Assembly: GCA_039045975.1 (NCBI GenBank)
Contig: JBCCJA010000057.1
Coordinates: 1-25,013, forward strand
DNA from: JBCCJA01 sp039045975
GTDB taxonomy: Bacteria > Planctomycetota > Planctomycetia > Planctomycetales > Planctomycetaceae
Reading direction: 5' to 3'
DNA: 25,013 nt
Positions 15,036 to 22,315 of this stretch are shown one piece after another. The position numbers and the translations under genes are program-made. The notes below the pieces were generated by a model. That model was not told the origin of the DNA. It did no database searches and was given only the letters and a program-made list of their open reading frames with translations. The first letter of the stretch is position 1. Each line of letters starts with the position of its first letter.

Positions 15036-16445
15036 ATGGACCGTTTATTCGTCTGGACTGTGGTCGCGGTGTGCGGCGGGGCCGCCGCGGCGGGAAGCCC
15101 GAACGTCTTGTTCATCGCGGTCGACGATCTCCGGCCCGAACTGGGCTGTTACGGCGCGACTCAAGTGCTCTCGCCACACATCGACGCGTTCGCCGAGACG
15201 GCGACCGTCTTCGAGCGGGGCTACTGCAACATCCCGGTCTGCGGGGCCTCCCGGGCGAGCCTGATGACCGGCATCCTGCCGACGGCCGACCGCTTCAAAA
15301 CGTTCTACGCACGGGCCGATGAAGACGTCCCCGGTGCCGTGACGCTGCCACAGCGGTTTAAAGAGGCGGGCTACCGGACGGTATCGGTCGGCAAGATCCT
15401 GCACGTCCCGAGAGACACCGAGGAGGTGAGCTGGAGCGAACCGGCGTGGCGGCCGAAGGGGAGATCTTGGCAGAGATGGTTTGATCCGACCGGCCCGTTC
15501 TCGCGGGGCCCCGAACCCAAGAAGAAACCCAAGCACGGCCCGGTCGCGGGGTCGGCCGACGTCGACGACTCGGAAACTCAAGACGGGATGATCGCCGATA
15601 AAGCTATCGCCGAGCTACAGACCGCGGCGGCCGGCGACGCACCGTTCTTTCTGGCCTGCGGCTTCTTTAAACCGCACATGCCGTTTTACGCCCCGAAACG
15701 TTATTGGGACTTATACGAGCGAGACGCCATAGAACTCGCCGATAACCGCTTCCGGCCGCGGAACGCGCCCGACGGTTTGCACAGCGGATCGAAAGAGTAC
15801 CGCTCTTATATTCTGGGCGATTACAAGGACGACTCGGACCGGTTCCACCGGATGATGCGGCACGGCTACTTCGCATGCGTCAGCTTTATTGATGCCCAGA
15901 TCGGGCGGGTGCTCGACGAACTCGACCGGCTCGGCCTGGCCGAAGACACCGTCGTCGTCCTCTGGGGCGACCACGGCTGGCATCTCGGCGAGCACGAGTT
16001 CTGGGGCAAGCACAACACGCTGCATAACGCGTTGCGAGTCCCGTTCGTCGTACGCATGCCGGGCGGGGACGCCGGCCGATCGACCGCACTGGTCGAGACG
16101 ATCGATCTGTTTCCGACGCTGTGCGAACTGGCCGGCCTGTCGACGCCCGCGTCAGTCCAAGGACGGTCGTTCGCGGGCCTGCTCGACGGACGAGAAACGA
16201 CACACCGCGACCACATCTACAGCCGCTTCGTACGGGCCGACGCGGTCGTGACGGAACGGTTCGCTTACAGCGAATACCGGAATCCGAAGACGGCCGACGT
16301 CACAGGGCGGATGCTCTACGACCACGCGAGCGACCCGGACGAGAACGTCAACGTCGTCGACGAGCCCGCCTATGAGGCCGAAGTCGCCCGCCTGGCCGCG
16401 CTCGTCGCGGAGCGCATGCGGGAAGCCGACGCGGCGAGTTGGTGA
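15036..16445 (+). CDS. secreted sulfatase, iduronate-2-sulfatase-like
   Basis: This 469-residue sulfatase begins with a signal peptide (about residues 1-20, ending AAAAG). NVLFIAVDDLRPELGCYG (23-40) supplies the paired metal-binding aspartates D30 and D31. The activation motif is CGASRASLMTG, with C69 the residue converted to formylglycine. FFKPHMPFYAPKRYW and VVLWGDHGWHLGEHEFWGKH carry further active-site histidines, lysines and the second metal-binding Asp-His pair. The pattern fits the iduronate-2-sulfatase-like group (S1_7 in the sulfatase classification). It would remove sulfate esters from sulfated polysaccharides in the periplasm or outside the cell. No formylglycine-generating enzyme is in the window. 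No transport or glycosidase genes adjoin it. Confidence 0.9.
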   Translation: MDRLFVWTVVAVCGGAAAAGSPNVLFIAVDDLRPELGCYGATQVLSPHIDAFAETATVFERGYCNIPVCGASRASLMTGILPTADRFKTFYARADEDVPGAVTLPQRFKEAGYRTVSVGKILHVPRDTEEVSWSEPAWRPKGRSWQRWFDPTGPFSRGPEPKKKPKHGPVAGSADVDDSETQDGMIADKAIAELQTAAAGDAPFFLACGFFKPHMPFYAPKRYWDLYERDAIELADNRFRPRNAPDGLHSGSKEYRSYILGDYKDDSDRFHRMMRHGYFACVSFIDAQIGRVLDELDRLGLAEDTVVVLWGDHGWHLGEHEFWGKHNTLHNALRVPFVVRMPGGDAGRSTALVETIDLFPTLCELAGLSTPASVQGRSFAGLLDGRETTHRDHIYSRFVRADAVVTERFAYSEYRNPKTADVTGRMLYDHASDPDENVNVVDEPAYEAEVARLAALVAERMREADAASW

Positions 16446-16473
16446 CACGATCGGACAGTCGCGTGCGGCTGCC

Positions 16474-17016
16474 TCACGATTCGGCCGGCGAGGAGACGTG
16501 GTGGTCGCAATACCCCCGGAGCATGACGGCGGCCGCCAAGCTGTCGATGCGGGCCTTCCGCTGCTTCTTGGTCAACGCCGACTTATCGAGGGTCGACTCC
16601 GCCGCCGCCGACGTGAGGCGTTCGTCGAAGAATTCGAGCGGCACCTCGATAATCGCACCGGCCCACTTCGCGTAGCCGCGGACCATGCGGGACATCGCGG
16701 ACTCGCCCCCGTCCATGTGCAACGGCAGGCCCAGGACGAGCGTCTTCGGATTATATTCGCCGATCGCGTGTCTTAATTGCCGCTCGTCTGTTTCGGGCGA
16801 GCCGTCGCGAAAAAACGGTTCCGCCGGCGTGATCACGGTCCACGTCTCGTCCGCGACGGCGACGCCGATCCGCTTCGTGCCGTAATCGAGCCCGAGCAGC
16901 CGGCCGCGATCGATAAACTCGACGGGCCCGGCCGAGACGTCGTCGGCCGGCCGCGGCTCCGGCGGCTCGAACCGTGCTTCTTTGCGGCGGCGACCTCTTT
17001 CGGGGCGAGGCCTCAT
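16474..17016 (-). CDS. ruvX: RuvX/YqgF-type Holliday junction resolvase-like nuclease
   Basis: This 180-residue protein has the YqgF RNase H-like fold. LLGLDYGTKRIGVAVADE (40-57) includes catalytic D44; LVLGLPLHMDG (93-103), FFDERLTSAAAE (129-140, D131) and ARIDSLAAAVML (155-166, D158) follow. The family acts in Holliday-junction resolution or in processing 16S rRNA precursor ends; which applies here is not shown. A basic and proline-rich N-terminal extension of about 37 residues is longer than in typical members (about 140 residues). The frame is open to 17067 but runs into the heptamer repeat, so ATG 17016 is chosen. It follows the mannose-1-phosphate guanylyltransferase gene by about 100 bases, nearly all of which is that repeat. 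Confidence 0.87.
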   Translation of the reverse strand: MRPRPERGRRRKEARFEPPEPRPADDVSAGPVEFIDRGRLLGLDYGTKRIGVAVADETWTVITPAEPFFRDGSPETDERQLRHAIGEYNPKTLVLGLPLHMDGGESAMSRMVRGYAKWAGAIIEVPLEFFDERLTSAAAESTLDKSALTKKQRKARIDSLAAAVMLRGYCDHHVSSPAES

Positions 17017-17033
17017 GGGCGGCGTCCCGCCAC

Positions 17034-17114
17034 GAGCGAGGAGCGAGGAGCGAGGAGCGAGGAGCATTCAGGCCACCGCCCTAGAGGCTCCTCGCTCCTC
17101 GCTGTTCGCTGTTC
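17034..17114. repeat. heptamer-built inverted repeat, type B, copy 3 (intergenic)
   Basis: Four GAGCGAG units run from 17034 to 17061, ending in GAGC at 17065. The facing arm has two GCTCCTC units (17087-17100) and two GCTGTTC units (17101-17114), so the GAGGAGC and GAACAGC unit types are mixed within one element. This ties the three B copies together as one family with a variable 7-base unit. It fills the spacer between the guanylyltransferase stop and the ruvX start. Confidence 0.8.
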
Positions 17115-17116
17115 AC

Positions 17117-18193
17117 TCACAAAAGCCCCTCGTGCCCCGCCTCGCGGATCTTATTAATCAGCTTCTTAATCGCATTCTCGTCGCCCTTCTTCGCCACGAG
17201 CGTCGCGTCCTCGGTGTGGACGATGATTAAGTCGTCACAGCCGATGGTCGCGATCAGTTGCCGCCCGGTCGTGTCGCGGACGATGCAGCCGGTCGTGTCG
17301 AGGCCGACGAACTCTGCGGCGTCGACGGTATTGCCGTCGCCGTCGGTGCCGAGCAGGCGGGTCAGCGAATGCCAGCTGCCGACGTCGTCCCAGTCGAACG
17401 GCGCCTCCAAAACCGCGACCGAACCGGCCCGCTCGAGCACGGCGTAGTCGATCGAGATCGAATTCATCTCCGGGAACGCGGCCGCCAGCTTGGCGTCGAA
17501 GTCGTCCCGGCCGACGTGGCCGGCGAGCGACCGCAGCCGGGCGTGCATGTCAGGCTCGTAACGCTCCAACGCGGAAAGGATCGCATCGGCCCGCCAGACA
17601 AAGATGCCACAGTTCCAATAAAACTTGCCGGTGGCGATATATTTTTCCGCGGTCGCGGCGTCCGGCTTCTCGCGGAAGCCGGCGACGTCGTACGCCCCAG
17701 GAACGCCGGTGATCGCCCCGGCCCGCTCGATGTAACCGAAGCCGGTCGACGGGAACGTCGGCTTCACCCCGAACAGCACGAACCGCTCGGGCGCTTCGGC
17801 GACTAATTTTTCAGCCGCCTCCACGGCGGCCCGGAATTTTTCGGGCGGGCCGATCACGTGGTCGGCGGGCATGACGAGCATCGTCGCGTCGGGATCGTCG
17901 TGCAGCAGCCGGACCGCCGCGAGACCGACGCACGGGGCCGTGTTGCGGGCGCACGGCTCGACGAGCACGTTGCCGGCCGGGAGGGCCGGCAGCTGTTCCC
18001 GCGTCGCGTCGGCCTGGATCGCGTTGGTAACTACCCAGGTCCGTTCGGGTCCGATCCAGTCGGACCGGCCGACGGTGTCTTGGATCATGGTCCGCTCGCC
18101 GGCCAGCTTCAGCAGCTGCTTCGGCGTGCGTTTGCGGCTTTGCGGCCAGAAGCGGGTGCCGCTCCCCCCGGCCATGACGACGGCGTGTAGCAT
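17117..18193 (-). CDS. manC: mannose-1-phosphate guanylyltransferase
   Basis: This 358-residue nucleotidyltransferase makes GDP-mannose from mannose 1-phosphate and GTP. It shows GGSGTRFWPQSRKRTPKQLL (9-28), the nucleotide-binding loop with the catalytic arginine and lysine; EPCARNTAPCVGLAA, where the family has EPxxRNTAP; MPADHVI, the metal-binding aspartate; FREKPD; YWNCGIFVWRAD; and FDWDDVGSWHSL. Length fits the single-domain form without the isomerase domain. ATG 18193 starts the fold immediately (MLHAVVMAGGSGTR); the frame extends to 18247 but adds nothing recognisable. GDP-mannose feeds polysaccharide and glycolipid synthesis, so the gene fits the envelope theme of the window although it is not in the same operon. 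Confidence 0.92.
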   Translation of the reverse strand: MLHAVVMAGGSGTRFWPQSRKRTPKQLLKLAGERTMIQDTVGRSDWIGPERTWVVTNAIQADATREQLPALPAGNVLVEPCARNTAPCVGLAAVRLLHDDPDATMLVMPADHVIGPPEKFRAAVEAAEKLVAEAPERFVLFGVKPTFPSTGFGYIERAGAITGVPGAYDVAGFREKPDAATAEKYIATGKFYWNCGIFVWRADAILSALERYEPDMHARLRSLAGHVGRDDFDAKLAAAFPEMNSISIDYAVLERAGSVAVLEAPFDWDDVGSWHSLTRLLGTDGDGNTVDAAEFVGLDTTGCIVRDTTGRQLIATIGCDDLIIVHTEDATLVAKKGDENAIKKLINKIREAGHEGLL

Positions 18194-18302
18194 CGGTGGG
18201 AGATCCTGCCTAAGGCTGACGCGTGGGGTGTTTCCCCAGCGGACCATACTCAGGACTCCGCGTCCGATGCGAACGCGTGGACGTGGACGAACCGTGAGCG
18301 GC

Positions 18303-18869
18303 TCAGGCGGACGGCTCGTCGCCTGCGAGCGCCTGCTCGATCGCTTCCTCGAGCGAGACGTACGGCTCGTACGCCTTGTTCCAAACGACCTTCCCCGTGC
18401 GGTCGACGACCCACACGGCGGGAAAGTACTCCGCCTCGAAGCCGAGCAGCGCGTCGCGTGCCCCGAAACCGACCGGATAGGGCAGGCCGCCTTTCTCGAC
18501 GAATTCCTGCACGGCCGACGCCCGCGAGACTTCGTCGGGCGAAAGGCCGACGAACTCGACGTCGCTGCCCGCGTACGAACGGGCGAGGTCGCCGAGCCCC
18601 GGGGCCTCCTCCCAGCAGTACGGGCAGTTCAGGAACCAGCCGTGCACGACGATGACCTTCCCGTCGTAATCGGCAGGCGGTGGCCCGTTGACCCACGCCT
18701 CGGCCCCGATCGCCGGGACCGGCGACCCGACCGCCAAGCCGCCCATTTGCTGTTCCGACGGTGTCGGCATCAGGCCGGGCCGTATCGCCAGGAGCGCGAC
18801 AGCCGCTGCAGCCGACAGCACGACCAAGACGGCGGCCGAAAGATTGGCGGACGAAGGCTTGCGTTTCAC
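18303..18869 (-). CDS. membrane-anchored TlpA-like thioredoxin-fold protein
   Basis: This 188-residue protein has an N-terminal signal anchor (about residues 9-30, after MKRKPSS) and a thioredoxin-like/AhpC-TSA domain. WFLNCPYCWEEAPGL contains a CPYC redox centre (C82, C85), and FPAVWVVDRTGKVVW carries the cis-proline P140. Such proteins reduce or exchange disulfides in periplasmic substrates. The start is probably GTG 18869, which places the anchor at the N-terminus; a TTG at 18905 would add 12 residues. It has no obvious partner nearby. It lies 109 bases before the guanylyltransferase start, which may be cotranscribed. Confidence 0.8.
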   Translation of the reverse strand: MKRKPSSANLSAAVLVVLSAAAAVALLAIRPGLMPTPSEQQMGGLAVGSPVPAIGAEAWVNGPPPADYDGKVIVVHGWFLNCPYCWEEAPGLGDLARSYAGSDVEFVGLSPDEVSRASAVQEFVEKGGLPYPVGFGARDALLGFEAEYFPAVWVVDRTGKVVWNKAYEPYVSLEEAIEQALAGDEPSA

Positions 18870-19096
18870 GTGCCCATCATACCGAAACCGAGACGCCGCC
18901 GACAAAATCGCCCGCTCCTGGCTGAGAGCGAGGCCACACTCGCCAAGAGAGACCAGGAAAGCATAACTGAATATGCGTTCCCCTGGAGAGAACCGGATTG
19001 GCTCAAATTTTTCCGAAACACCCGCAGGCCAACTGGCACGATACGTACAAAGCGTCTAGTTTCACGCTGGGTAGCCCCCAAGCTGAGGTTTTCGCC
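18870..19096. promoter_or_regulatory. divergent intergenic region
   Basis: These 227 bases lie between the TlpA-like gene on the minus strand and the PEP-CTERM gene on the plus strand and should carry promoters for both. AT-rich patches (for example around 19005-19015) are visible, but no confident -35/-10 pair. GAGG lies about 8 bases before ATG 19097. Confidence 0.35.
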
Positions 19097-19747
19097 ATGC
19101 GGTCCTGGCTTATCGCATTTTTCGCTGCGGTCTTTACGTCTTCGAGCCAAGCAGCCGTGATCGGCTTCAGCCTGTTCGTCGAAGGCAACACCGCGGGAAA
19201 TCCGGTGTCGAGTCCGCCCGATTCGGGTAATCAGGCCGGCAACCAAAATCCGGCACCGTTCGTGCTGACGAATCTTTCGGCAACCGAATCGCTGACGAGC
19301 TTCACGCTCGACCTGACCGGCACAGGCACGCTGTTCGACCCGATCACGGGAGGACCTTTTCCGAACGGAAACGGCGTCCCGTTCTTCGTGGCGAATAATT
19401 CGGCAGCGCTTGACGGGATCACTGTCGACACCGTGAGTGTCGTCGACGGCGGGCCGACCTTGACGCTGACGTTCAGCGGATTCGACCCGGGTGACACACT
19501 GGCGTTCCTGATCGACATCGATTCGTTTCCTGGAAACATCGCCGTCCAGGGTGACGAGCTCATCGGGGCACTCGCTTCGAGCAGTTTCGCCTCGGGGGTC
19601 GCGAGTGGTCTTCTAGAAGCCGTTCCGGGAAATAATGACGCCTCACAAGTCGTGGCGTTTATTCCGGAACCGAGTTCGGCAGTTCTGATCGGTTTGGGCT
19701 GTGCGGCTGTGGTCGGCCAGAGACGCCGGCGGCGAGCGCGTGGTTAA
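19097..19747 (+). CDS. PEP-CTERM sorting domain protein
   Basis: This 216-residue exported protein has a signal peptide MRSWLIAFFAAVFTSSSQAA (1-20) and a C-terminal PEP-CTERM tail: FIPEPSSAVLIGLG, a hydrophobic helix, then a run of arginines (QRRRRRARG) at the end. The tail is recognised by exosortase, which cleaves and transfers the protein to the cell envelope or out of the cell. The body is rich in threonine, serine, glycine and phenylalanine, has no cysteine, and is likely an all-beta domain with no family I recognise. GAGG stands about 8 bases before the ATG. The frame is open upstream to 18998, but only ATG 19097 places the signal peptide at the N-terminus. No exosortase is in the window. 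Confidence 0.85.
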   Translation: MRSWLIAFFAAVFTSSSQAAVIGFSLFVEGNTAGNPVSSPPDSGNQAGNQNPAPFVLTNLSATESLTSFTLDLTGTGTLFDPITGGPFPNGNGVPFFVANNSAALDGITVDTVSVVDGGPTLTLTFSGFDPGDTLAFLIDIDSFPGNIAVQGDELIGALASSSFASGVASGLLEAVPGNNDASQVVAFIPEPSSAVLIGLGCAAVVGQRRRRRARG

Positions 19748-20462
19748 CAAGTACGCGATCCTGAGCATCTCGACATTAGCCCTGCTCTCATCAACCGTAA
19801 ATCCCTTAACGGTTCGAGTTCGCATTCCAGCACGACCGGTGGCGAATTAGGTTTCCTAGCCGTTCGGCCAGGGCAGCCGAAGGTCGGTTTTACCCCGAAC
19901 CAGTTTTGAAGCTTTAGCCATGGTCGGCACTGTGACCGGTTTTTATAAGTAGTGAAGCCATCTGCGGCCTGGGCGGGTACGCGTCGACAGATATTGAATT
20001 TATTGCGTCATTGTCAGACAACGGCCGCGTGATTAATTCGGGTCGGACGCTCCGGTATTGGCGGGACCGACACGACATATCGACTCGCGACGCCCGATCC
20101 GCCCTGGCTCGGCCTCGCACAGTAGCGAGCTAGCCTGCCGACTCAGACGCGGGGCGCGATTGGGCCCACCGCTTCGACTTTCAATAACCGTCGTTAGACC
20201 GACGGGCGAACCGAAATCTTTACGAGCTAGAGCAGCTGCCAGATAGATATCGCGTCTCCCGGCTGGTCTTCAGCAGCGTTTTGATTAACTAGGCTGTGTC
20301 GGAAAAGTCGTAGGGCAGGCCCCTGCCTGCCGAATTTCCGGCGATCTCGAATATCACCTACTTTCGAAATGCGGCAGGCGGGGGCCTGCCCTACAGATCG
20401 AGGACGCTTTTCCTACCGAACCTAGAGTCATCCATGGCCCGCTACAGATCGCGGTTGCCGTT
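19748..20462. other. 715-bp stretch without a recognisable gene
   Basis: No convincing reading frame is present; the longest frames are short and lack ribosome sites. Composition is less GC-rich than the genes, with AT-rich patches near 19990 and 20270. A short hairpin CCGTCG/CGACGG lies at 20188-20205, and AACCGT/ACGGTT occurs near 19800. The only strong element is the inverted repeat at 20310-20394. A decayed gene or an unrecognised RNA is possible but not shown. Confidence 0.5.
20310..20394. repeat. inverted repeat, type D
   Basis: GTAGGGCAGGCCCCTGCCTG begins a 23-base left arm (20310-20332). The right arm (20372-20394) is its reverse complement with one mismatch, across a 39-base spacer. 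Outside the arms, GGAAAAG (about 20301) and CTTTTCC (about 20408) extend the symmetry imperfectly. It lies between genes and has no coding capacity. It resembles REP- or MITE-type dispersed elements. Confidence 0.75.
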
Positions 20463-21968
20463 TTAAATTCCATAAACACCTGAGTATTTTGTGTGCAAAT
20501 GGTTCAGTAACGAATCTGATTCGAGCGGACGGCCCGTGACCCGTTCGACCAATTCGGCCGGCGCAAACCGACGCCCGTGCGTGTGCACGTTCTCACGAAG
20601 CCAATCGAGTAGCGGGCGATAGTCGCCTTCGGCGAAACCGCGCTCCAGGTCGCCGATCTCGGTTTTTGCCGCTTCGAACAGCTGCGACGCGTAGATGTTG
20701 CCGAGCGCGTACGTCGGGAAATATCCGATCAGTCCGGCCGACCAGTGCACGTCTTGGAGACACCCCTGCGAGACGTCGGGCGGTGTGATCCCGAAGTAGT
20801 CGCGGAACGTCTCGTCCCACGCGGCCGGCAGGTCGGCGACGGCGAGGTCGCCGCCGATCAGCTTCCGCTCCAGGTCGAACCGCAGCATGACGTGCAGGTT
20901 GTAGGTCACCTCGTCGGCCTCGACGCGGATGAAGCTCGGCTCGACGCGGTTGATCGTGCGGTAAAAGGCGTCTTCGTCGACATCGCCTAGGGCGCCGGGG
21001 AACGCGGCCTGTGCCTGTGGGAACCAGTGGCCCCAGAAGGCCCGGCTCCGCCCGACGAGGTTCTCCCACATCCGCGACTGCGACTCGTGCACGCCGAGCG
21101 ACGCCGCCTGCCCCAGCGGCGTGCCGAACGCGTCGTGCGGCAGGCCCTGCTCGTACAGGCCGTGGCCCGCCTCGTGGAGCGTGCCGAAGAACGCCATCGG
21201 GAAGAACCGCTCGTCGTACCGCGTCGTCAGCCGCACGTCGCCGGGGCCGATGTCGGTGCAGAACGGGTGGGCCGTCACGTCGAGCCGGCCGGCGTCGAAG
21301 TCGAACCCGATCGCCGCCGCGGCCGCCTCGCCGAGCGTCCGCTGGACGTCGACGGGATAGGACCGCGTCAGCACTCCGGCGTCGTTCGCCCGCCCCCGGT
21401 CGGCGATATCCGCGACGAGCGTCACCAGCGGCGGCCTGAGATTCTCGAAGACCTCGGCGACCTCGGCGGTCGTCGCGTGGGCCTCGTACTGGTCGAGCAG
21501 CGCGTCGTACGGGTCGGCGAGCGACCGCCCTTCGCTGAGCGCGGCGGCCTCCTCCCGCTTGAGCGCGACGATCTTCGTCAGGTGCGGCTCGAACGCGGCG
21601 AAGTCGTTCGCCTTGCGGGCCGCGACCCACGCCTGCTGGGCGAGCGACGTGACCTCCGACAGCTCTTCGACGAGCCGCTGCGGCAGCTTCGTGGCGAGGT
21701 CGAAATCGCGACGGACCTCCCGCACGAGGGCCGCCTCGGCCGAATCGGGGTCGAGGCCGGAGCCTTCGAGTTCGGCCAGCCACGCCCCGACCCGCGGGTC
21801 GGTCTGCCGGCCGTGGATCATCCCGGCGAGCATCCCCTGCTGCTCGGCCCGAAACGGCCCGCCGGCCGGCGGCATGTAGGTCTGCTCGTCCCACCCGAGC
21901 AGCGACGCCGCCGAGGCGAGTGTCGCGGTCGAACGGAGTTGGGACCGGAGTGAGTCGAGTGCGTTCAT
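20463..21968 (-). CDS. M32 family metallocarboxypeptidase (carboxypeptidase Taq type)
   Basis: This 501-residue soluble enzyme matches family M32. It shows LLGWDEQTYMPPAGGPFRAEQ (23-43, in two halves), the family's N-terminal signature; DPYDALLDQYE; HPFCTDIGPGDVRLTTRYDE (234-253); LHEAGHGLYEQGL (264-276), the HExxH zinc site with H265, E266 and H269; and HESQSRMWENLVGR (294-307), where E295 is the third zinc ligand. It releases C-terminal amino acids with broad specificity in the cytoplasm. Length is normal (about 500). ATG 21968 opens at the start of the fold; the frame extends to 22040 with unlike sequence. It stands alone, divergent from the large surface protein gene. Confidence 0.92.
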   Translation of the reverse strand: MNALDSLRSQLRSTATLASAASLLGWDEQTYMPPAGGPFRAEQQGMLAGMIHGRQTDPRVGAWLAELEGSGLDPDSAEAALVREVRRDFDLATKLPQRLVEELSEVTSLAQQAWVAARKANDFAAFEPHLTKIVALKREEAAALSEGRSLADPYDALLDQYEAHATTAEVAEVFENLRPPLVTLVADIADRGRANDAGVLTRSYPVDVQRTLGEAAAAAIGFDFDAGRLDVTAHPFCTDIGPGDVRLTTRYDERFFPMAFFGTLHEAGHGLYEQGLPHDAFGTPLGQAASLGVHESQSRMWENLVGRSRAFWGHWFPQAQAAFPGALGDVDEDAFYRTINRVEPSFIRVEADEVTYNLHVMLRFDLERKLIGGDLAVADLPAAWDETFRDYFGITPPDVSQGCLQDVHWSAGLIGYFPTYALGNIYASQLFEAAKTEIGDLERGFAEGDYRPLLDWLRENVHTHGRRFAPAELVERVTGRPLESDSLLNHLHTKYSGVYGI

Positions 21969-22315
21969 GGCCGGAAGATACGCGACTCGGTCCAAGATTT
22001 CCCGGCCCGGCGGCTGCCGTCGCTCTCGCCGATTTCCCACCGAGGGCGAGTCACCGAACCGGGGCGAGAAAGTTCATCGGCCCCGAGCAGGGCCGAACGA
22101 AAACACCGGAAACAGTGCCCGATCGCGTGATATGACCCGCCTTAACCGGCATCGGGAAACACCCTATGTCGTGTGCTGGCCGCGGGTTACGGAAACTAAT
22201 CAAAAAAACACTTAAATACCGGTTGAGATCGCTCCCGGCAGATGCGAGCCTCCCGAGGCCGACATCGATGTGTGCAAGATCTCTGCAAGCCTACGTCAAC
22301 TCTAAAAGGACGCTT
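21969..22315. other. 347-bp divergent intergenic region
   Basis: It separates the M32 carboxypeptidase gene (-) and the surface protein gene (+). It holds an A-rich tract at 22199-22217 (CAAAAAAACACTTAAATACC), with TTACGG upstream and TTAAAT as a weak -10-like match at 19-base spacing. No confident promoter, RNA gene or repeat was found. Confidence 0.4.
22304..22310 (+). promoter_or_regulatory. ribosome binding site deciding a GTG start
   Basis: AAAAGGA ends five bases before GTG 22316. The in-frame ATG codons at 22268, 22343 and 22430 have no comparable site, so GTG is chosen as the start of the large surface protein. Confidence 0.6.

Noticed and set aside
19030..19050. TGGCAC upstream of the PEP-CTERM gene as a sigma-54 site
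   Set aside because: The matching TTGC element at the required spacing is absent.
19785..19845. tRNA-like GGTTCGAGTTCG sequence in the gene-free region
   Set aside because: Only T-loop-like bases are present; no acceptor, D-arm or anticodon stem can be folded around it.
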